A stretch of 64,000 nt of DNA from Ectocarpus siliculosus. Taxonomy: Eukaryota > Sar > Phaeophyceae > Ectocarpales > Ectocarpaceae. Of this stretch, positions 58,701 to 64,000 are shown piece by piece (position 1 is the stretch's first letter; the number at the start of each line of letters is the position of its first letter). The notes under the pieces are model-generated. The model did not search any database. It saw nothing but the letters and a program-made list of their open reading frames with translations, and was not told the origin of the DNA. Where the stretch lies: positions 17,896 through 81,895 of the forward strand of contig FN648559.1 in the NCBI GenBank assembly GCA_000310025.1. The letters are read 5' to 3'. The position numbers and the translations under genes were made by a program.

Positions 58701-61700
58701 CGGTGTTGGAGTCAAGGCTTGGAAAAAATTCGATCCAACAAGGTTCACTTTTTTTTTTCTTCTCACTGACCGTCGCGAGATCCGGGACCCCCAAGACAAC
58801 TACTCAGTTTTCCTCCCAATACGAGGGTGAACGAATATCTTGCTCCAACAAGACATAAGGCGCGGCGTGAGCATTGTCTACGTTGAACACCCTTTGCCCT
58901 CGCCGCTCAAGCGTGTTTAGGTGCCTCATGTTCTTTCCACGCATCTGAAAGGGCTGGCAACAGTTCTGAGTCTTCCATTACCAGGGTTTTCTGATTGCTC
59001 ATGGCGTAGTGTTTCGCACGGATGTGCCCAATCAAACGCTCAAATTTTGACCCTCACCACTTTCTCGTATTGAAAGCACACCAAGAGCATTGGCACTATT
59101 GTATAATTCCCACGTTTTCAGCCGAAGCACTTCCCCACCGGTTGCCACGAGTCAGGTGCTCTCTGGGTTCGAGACCGAACGGGGTCGATGTATCCCCACG
59201 CCTGGAGCAGTCCAGTCTGCCCTTCATCGCGCCGAGGAGATGAACTTCTCTCTTGAGACCGGCCCGCAGATCAGACCGTCTGGGGACCGCCGCGTGGTGC
59301 CCGGTCGTTCTGTCCTGGCTTCCGCGGTTGTCGGCGCGGTGATTCGACGCCGCCTGACCCTGGCTTTCAACGGGTGTAGGGCGGCTGCCGAGCCTAGACC
59401 CGGCGCTGACGTTAGGTTAGGCAAGGGCGCTGCGATAAATCCAGCAGCAGACACAAGGGAGATTGCCGGCGAGAGCGCCACGGGCGTGGTGGCGAGCGCG
59501 AACCCCGGGGTTGGTGGTGTTAGCGCGCGCGTGACCACTGCGCCGGGTAAAAAGAAAGGCGAGGAGGAACACGAAACGTCTGAGGTGACGCAGGCGCGGT
59601 ACGTGGCGGAGCTGTTGTCTACACCGGACGTAGATGTTCGCGACGCAGCGATCAAGGCAACAAAGAAAGTTTTTGGCGAGGATTCCCGTCGGAGGAACCT
59701 GGTGATGTCCCCGCAGGGCTCGTACCTGATCTGGGCTGGTGCTGCAAAAGCACTAATGGAGGAGAGCCACCCTCGGAACGTCAGGCGACTTGTTCGCCTG
59801 CTGGCTCGTGTCGGCCTCCATCTGCGAGGGTATTGTTTGCCTCCTGCTGCAGTAGACTCGCTGTGGAAGCATCTTCGAAGGCTCTTCGACGGTGAAGGTG
59901 GGCCGGGGGAGGCCCAAGCCGGTGCCTTGGAGGTGATGGGGGTAATAATCCGCCTTGACAGACGACAGCGCCTGGTGGACGAAATTCAAGCCGATGAAGA
60001 GGGCGGCTCAAGCTTCATTGCCGTTCGCGTCGAGGAGTACGCGAGCTTTTTGGAGCGGGCGGTGGGCCCCGCTCAACCGGTTGTAGCGAGGGCCGCCGCG
60101 GCCGCGTCGCTGGTGTCTTCGGAGATCCTTTCGACTCCTGCTCCAACGTCTACCACCTGTACTGCCGCCGCTGCCGCCGCGCGTCCCACGTCCACCGCAT
60201 CTTCTGCTGCTGGCAATGACACGAAAGGAGAAGCTAGATCGATCCCACGATTGGGTGCGGCCGCTGGAAAGACCGCGTCAGGTCAGCACCGAGAACAGTG
60301 CCCGGACCTTTCCTCCGGCACGTTTGGGAGGTTGTGGTTCGTAGCGCTGTCGCTCCTGCAGGATGATGACGAGCGGGTACGCAGTTTCGCCGCACGCTTT
60401 TGCTCCGCCGCGGTCAGTAGCAACAGCAGTCCCGCCCGAGGAGCACCAGACGTGGCAGGTAAGCATGTTTCTTCCCGAAGTTCGAAGAAACGGCAGTGCA
60501 ATGTTGGAGACACCGCGCGCTGCTATTTTGCGCCGAGTATGAAGCGTTAGAGACCGTCGAATTTGTGTTCCGTCGAACGACCGCGGGCGCGCTGTAGTCG
60601 TTGATTCACTCATCCATTTCGAGCAGGTTGCGAGTGTGGTGCGATGGCTGCTATCTGTCTGTTGGCTGTATTGCGAATTCAGTTGTAGTCTGGACGACGT
60701 CTGATGGAATATTCAGCGTCGAGGCAAAAGGTAGAAGTACCTTCCACTGCTTTCGTACCCCGTCGACATCTTCCGCCGTCCTTGATTATTCCCAAGGACA
60801 GTTTCATCTCGTATTAGTCGTCTGTTTCCTCACTTTGGTATCTGCTGGTCGCTTGGTTCCGATGGTTGGTGTCACTATTTTTCCATATTTTCTCTTGCAA
60901 GCATCCTCACTTGATGACCTGCTTTTTTTCCTACCGCACTCTCGTCATGACGGTTGCTGCGATTGTATTCAACCATGATGTTGGTGCTTATCTATGCACC
61001 ACAGTCGCGTCCTTCCATACTGTGCGCCGTTCCTACCTCCAGCTTGTACCTGTTTATTCCATTCTGTTGTACTGACCATGTTGCGCGTTTGCACCTGCGT
61101 ACCACTGAAACCCTTTCCCCGGAAAAGGTGGCTGTGTGGATCTGTGCGCGGTGGATCTCGTCCTGGCCCATCTGGCGTCTCTTGCCAAGGAAGGCGGGGC
61201 GTGCACAGCGGAGGACCTGGTGCTGAACCTTCTTCGGGTATTCGACGGTATGTTGGCGAAATGCAGCATTCGTGCCGGACCATCGCTTGGAGGTATTGGT
61301 GACGGTGCTGCTGCTGGCATGAAGGGAGTTGGTGTGATCTCGCCGAGCCACGACGATGATGTAGATGACCTCGCTGGTGGGGACGGCGACGCCGACATCA
61401 TTTTCGGGCGAGAGGAGCGAAGCCAGTTTCAAGAGCCGACGCTGTTTGCTGCCGTCGCTGCGCCCTACCTTTGCCGTGCACTCGAGGCTCTCGATGGTGG
61501 TGAGGACAGCATCCCCGTTTTTCCGGAACCCGTCTCGCAAGGACTCGTGGACGTACTTGGGAAGTTCGCCGGAATTTTTGAGGGGTTGAGCTGTCTGACG
61601 AGCTTAGCTTGGGAACCGGGTGTGTACCAAGGGGTCATGTGTTCTGCATTGATTGGCGCATCTCTCATGGAGTATTTGTCTTCTCGAGGCTGTCGGATTG

Positions 61701-61897
61701 AAAGTGGTGGTCGCGATGAAGCCGCCGGCATCGAACTATCTGGCCAGGTGCGACGTGCAAAAGAAGCATGCGAATATTTCGAGTCAGGTATTGGAGGGAG
61801 TAAGGGTTCACACCCCGCGGTTTCGGAGGTAGTTGCTCGAACCTTGCGTACGGTAAATTCGGAAGTAGCGGTGTCCCTCGAGCCTCAAGTGGCGTAG
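32701..61897 (+). CDS. THADA: THADA/Trm732 homologue (DUF2428, HEAT/ARM-repeat protein)
   Basis: Exons: 32701-33269, 33638-33973, 34517-35288, 35976-36125, 36583-36678, 37302-37389, 38487-38668, 39422-39679, 40287-40454, 41652-41721, 42432-42571, 43652-43717, 44128-44245, 44957-45084, 46013-46153, 46615-47066, 47923-48949, 49254-49376, 50254-50318 (or its duplicate), 51629-51887, 52737-52872, 53405-53480, 53819-54035, 54869-55082, 55964-56032, 58037-58201, 59156-60458, 61128-61897. All junctions keep phase except 55082/55964, where one short exon is missing. About 2.7 thousand residues, longer than human THADA because of Ala/Gly-rich inserts. Family landmarks: KGKYVALSVLLPRVGA, ADETLRMSALSLLC, SLYPGCPFER, RESDQGALILRLVF, HMGCVASAQ, RLPSLWLDQLL, RRSTGLAFTFMAIL, VHAMNVLRVVF, FEHPMWAVRNSSMMLFASI, ASSRALAALV, HNHVHG. 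Yeast Trm732 partners Trm7 in tRNA 2'-O-methylation. Confidence 0.87.
33502..33571. repeat. 35-bp tandem repeat in THADA intron 1
   Basis: Two identical units (33502-33536 and 33537-33571) contain the palindrome ACAGCAGTACTGCTGT. They lie just upstream of the exon 2 acceptor at 33637. Related GTACAGCAGTAC sequence is found near 32400. Confidence 0.85.
41275..41322 (+). repeat. Dispersed repeat fragment with C tract in a THADA intron
   Basis: ACTACGGCATGCACGACTAC and flanks, followed by a C run, resemble the reverse complement of 391-420 with about four mismatches over 30 bp. Both read HDYEY followed by prolines in one frame, so the shared piece may come from a coding repeat. Confidence 0.45.
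47355..47384 (+). repeat. Interstitial telomere-like repeat (GGGTTA)5
   Basis: Five perfect GGGTTA units lie in the THADA intron between the exons at 46615-47066 and 47923-48949. The sequence equals the TTAGGG telomere repeat. No further units or subtelomeric features flank it and coding exons continue on both sides, so this is not a chromosome end. Confidence 0.9.
50232..50607. repeat. Exact 188-bp tandem duplication containing a THADA exon
   Basis: Units 50232-50419 and 50420-50607 appear identical. Each holds the 65-nt exon (50254-50318 and 50442-50506) for FVLRRSTGLAFTFMAILRAE, its GTCAGT donor, and following intron. The exon starts in phase 0 and ends in phase 2. One copy joins correctly to the exon at 51629. 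Including both would shift the frame. So at most one copy can be used per transcript, or the duplication is an assembly artefact. Confidence 0.9.
55713..55762. repeat. CTG/CAG microsatellite, about 16-17 units
   Basis: An uninterrupted TGC/CTG run of about 50 bp lies in the THADA interval between 55082 and 55964, where the exon structure is incomplete. It could be intronic, or could encode a Leu or Ala run if part of an unplaced exon. Confidence 0.9.
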
Positions 61898-62876
61898 TAG
61901 TCCAGCTACGGGCCTTAGACTACGCCCTATTTTTTGCTTTGCCCAGCTAGCAGCATCGGCTAGTTTTCGATGACCTGTTGGCCATACCTGTCTTTTGGGC
62001 GTGTTCGACCCGTGCGCATATGTCACCCCTGGCGTGACAAGGAGGGTGCAAGAGGTGTGCCAAACATTGCCCTCCGCTTCGGTTAAGATATATCACGTGT
62101 TGGGCATGATCTGACACTCTGTAGAGTGTGGCTTGCCTTCATATCCTTTGTAAAGTTTGTTCAGTGGTCCCGATCTACAGTAGTCGTGACCCAGGTGTGC
62201 AGGGGAAGAGAGGGCGATTTGTGGTTTGTTTGGCGTGAACCGCCAGTGGCCGGGTGAATTAGCAGCGAATGAATTGGACCGAAGTCGGTGAGCAGGGAGA
62301 GGGGTTTCAATCTACGATGTTTTGCCGCTGCTGTCGTAATCTCTCGGCCTCGATTCCTCGTAAACTTCGGTGACGCCAGGGATACGCTCCGCCGACGTCA
62401 GACGCCTGCCTATGCACGCGGATTGTTCTACGAGTCGCTTGATGATGGTTTGGTGAGTGTGTATTCCTTCAGCCTCGATTTCGCCGACATCACACACATC
62501 ACGCGTTCCCTCGCACAGGGCAGAATGAGTGCCTCGCCCTGCTGGCACGTGGACCAGGCTACTACTCCTTTCCGCATGTGTACGCATGTGTGAAGTATAG
62601 GCATCCCTTGTCCCAACCAACGCTGAAACGAAACCCATTCTGGCCCTTTCTACAAAGAGCCGGCTGATCGTCTCAACAGGCATACTGACGATCGCGACGA
62701 AAGTTCGCCAGTATAACCAAGATGAAGCCGGGTGAAACAATGCACCGAAAACCGACGTCGAGATCAAAGGGAATACATCACTGTTGGCAGATCAATAGAG
62801 AGAAAGTAGGCCATATCGCGTCATACTACAGGAACCTGAAGATGTCTTCCTCGTCACTCTTTGGAATGGAACTTAC
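61898..62876. other. 3' flank of the THADA-like gene
   Basis: The THADA stop codon TAG ends at 61897. Downstream I see no clear polyadenylation signal. A minus-strand open frame at 62312-62767 has no recognisable domain, but could be a late exon of the convergent gene suggested at 62.9-64 kb. Confidence 0.4.
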
Positions 62877-62975
62877 AAGAGATGTATGTTCACCATCGGG
62901 CTTCCGTAGGCGAAAACCCGCCCCCCAGCCTCCGGACAATCCACCACACGATTCGCTTCCGCATGGAAGAAGAAA
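62877..62975 (-). CDS. Possible exon of a convergent minus-strand gene
   Basis: A 99-bp minus-strand segment between an acceptor-like GATTTCAG and a strong GTAAGT donor (62876-62871) encodes FFFHAEANRVVDCPEAGG and then FAYGSPMVNIHL. It is phase 2 at both ends. The sequence looks protein-like but I recognise no family. Confidence 0.28.
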
Positions 62976-63710
62976 CTGAAATCGCCCGTTGCCCCGTCGA
63001 TGGAGATCACGGCGAGCAATACCTTTTTCATGTACTCAACGACAGTGCATTTTCTACATTCGTGGAGACATCGCGGATACATGAATGTTATCCATGTAGC
63101 ACTGACGATGTGTCATGCTGAAAATCCACAGGAACGACAAAATCAATTTTTACAGACCGAAATTCAAGCACGAGCAACGTGTGATGACACGGAATAAAAT
63201 TACGAACAAACACAAGCTGAAAACCAAACATCGATACCCATCCGAGGTTGACTTACCACGGCCATGCTGAAAGAAGACGCTGACATACTGCGACAAATGC
63301 ATTCAAGTGTGATACAGTACGAATACAGTTATAGGTACTTCGTACACGATATGATGTCGACCGCTAGTTCTACAGCTAGCTTGAAAGACCGAGGGCCTCG
63401 CTCGGAATCGGTACTACGCGCGGCTTACGGCAGTCACCACCGCCCAACACGCCGCACGACGACTTACAAAGGAGAGATCTCAACGCCGCCCCCGTGGAAA
63501 TTCGAGACAAGACCTGATAGTCGAAGTTTAACAGTCGAAGCCCCTCCCACACATAATGGCACAAGGAGACGTAGGTGCTGGAGATGTGGCCTGTACGCTT
63601 CTACAGTAGCCTGTGCTACATTTTTTCTACAAGCTCTGTATGACGAGTTATCATATCTCGTCAACGAATCGCGATACTCGTAGGCGTGCCACGTTTGGAC
63701 AACAGGAACA

Positions 63711-64000
63711 TCATAGCTTATGGGCCGTTGCGAACACATAGATCGGGTGCCAGAGCACAAAGCTCAACGAAATGATCAACCCCAAATAAGTCTCCTGAAA
63801 TTCCCCTTGCTCGTCGAAGGATTCTCTAATGCACCAGACCGCAGCACATAGGGCAACTACGAGCTCGACTAGGACACAGCGAGAATACTGCATCATGGTA
63901 ATGAGCGGGGAGTGTCCCTCGTCGCCGAAAGGGCTCCAGCCCCCAACGCCGCACGCTATCGACACGAGAGCTCGAATCGTTCTGGCTGTACCGTAGTAGA
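63711..64000 (-). CDS. Possible membrane-protein exon, open to the window edge
   Basis: A minus-strand frame is open from the right edge to a TGA at 63713-63711. It encodes YYGTARTIRALVSIACG, then GGWSPFGDEG, followed by two likely membrane segments (VLVELVVALCAAVWCI and TYLGLIISLSFVLW). The start lies outside the window. The stop may be real, or it may be read-through into an intron. A multi-pass membrane protein is plausible; the family is not identified. Confidence 0.35.
   Translation of the reverse strand, partial: YYGTARTIRALVSIACGVGGWSPFGDEGHSPLITMMQYSRCVLVELVVALCAAVWCIRESFDEQGEFQETYLGLIISLSFVLWHPIYVFATAHKL

Noticed and set aside
62312-62767. 151-codon minus-strand ORF as a gene
   Set aside because: No recognisable domain and no clear ATG-led start. 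It may be part of an unseen spliced gene but cannot be supported alone.

Overview
The window is eukaryotic nuclear DNA. Genes are split by many introns (mostly 0.2-1 kb) with GTGAGT/GTGAGG/GTAAG-type donors and pyrimidine-rich acceptors, no operons or Shine-Dalgarno sites are present, and low-complexity tracts and several eukaryotic transposon classes occur. The intron style, mixed GC, a (GGGTTA)5 tract and the mix of Helitron, tyrosine-recombinase retrotransposon, KDZ and gag-only LTR elements fit a stramenopile, perhaps a brown alga. The organism is inference.

Positions 1-32.2k are mostly mobile DNA. A minus-strand gene for an unrecognised Lys/Ala-rich protein lies at about 2.5-4.1 kb. A minus-strand, internally deleted Helitron (4.80-10.73 kb) follows, with a decayed PIF1-type helicase. 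That helicase is split by a 4546-bp LTR element (5707-10252; 187-bp LTRs; TSD AACTG) whose recognisable product is a Gag with two CCHC zinc knuckles. A second copy lies in opposite orientation at 13757-18236 (TSD AAAGA). Then come a decayed DIRS/Ngaro-like retrotransposon (RT, RNase H, tyrosine recombinase; about 19.15-23.25 kb), a KDZ transposase gene with CxC5/CxC6 cysteine clusters (8 exons to 28542), an array of short palindromes (29.16-29.51 kb), a second Helitron derivative (29.53-31.59 kb) carrying a spliced Cys-rich gene and a minisatellite, and a tRNA-derived SINE (31900-32212) with 6-bp TSDs.

From 32.7 to 61.9 kb one plus-strand gene fills the window: a homologue of THADA/Trm732 (DUF2428), reconstructed as at least 28 phase-compatible exons coding for about 2.7 thousand residues. 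One 65-nt exon lies in an exact 188-bp tandem duplication. Introns hold an interstitial TTAGGG tract, a CTG microsatellite and short repeats.

Positions 61.9-64 kb hold weak evidence for a convergent minus-strand gene, including a membrane-protein-like segment open to the right edge.

How they work together: only the THADA gene looks like a conserved host gene. The Helitron pair shares ends, so copy B could depend on a Helitron encoded elsewhere. The gag-only elements would need RT and integrase from elsewhere. Identical LTRs within each copy point to recent activity.
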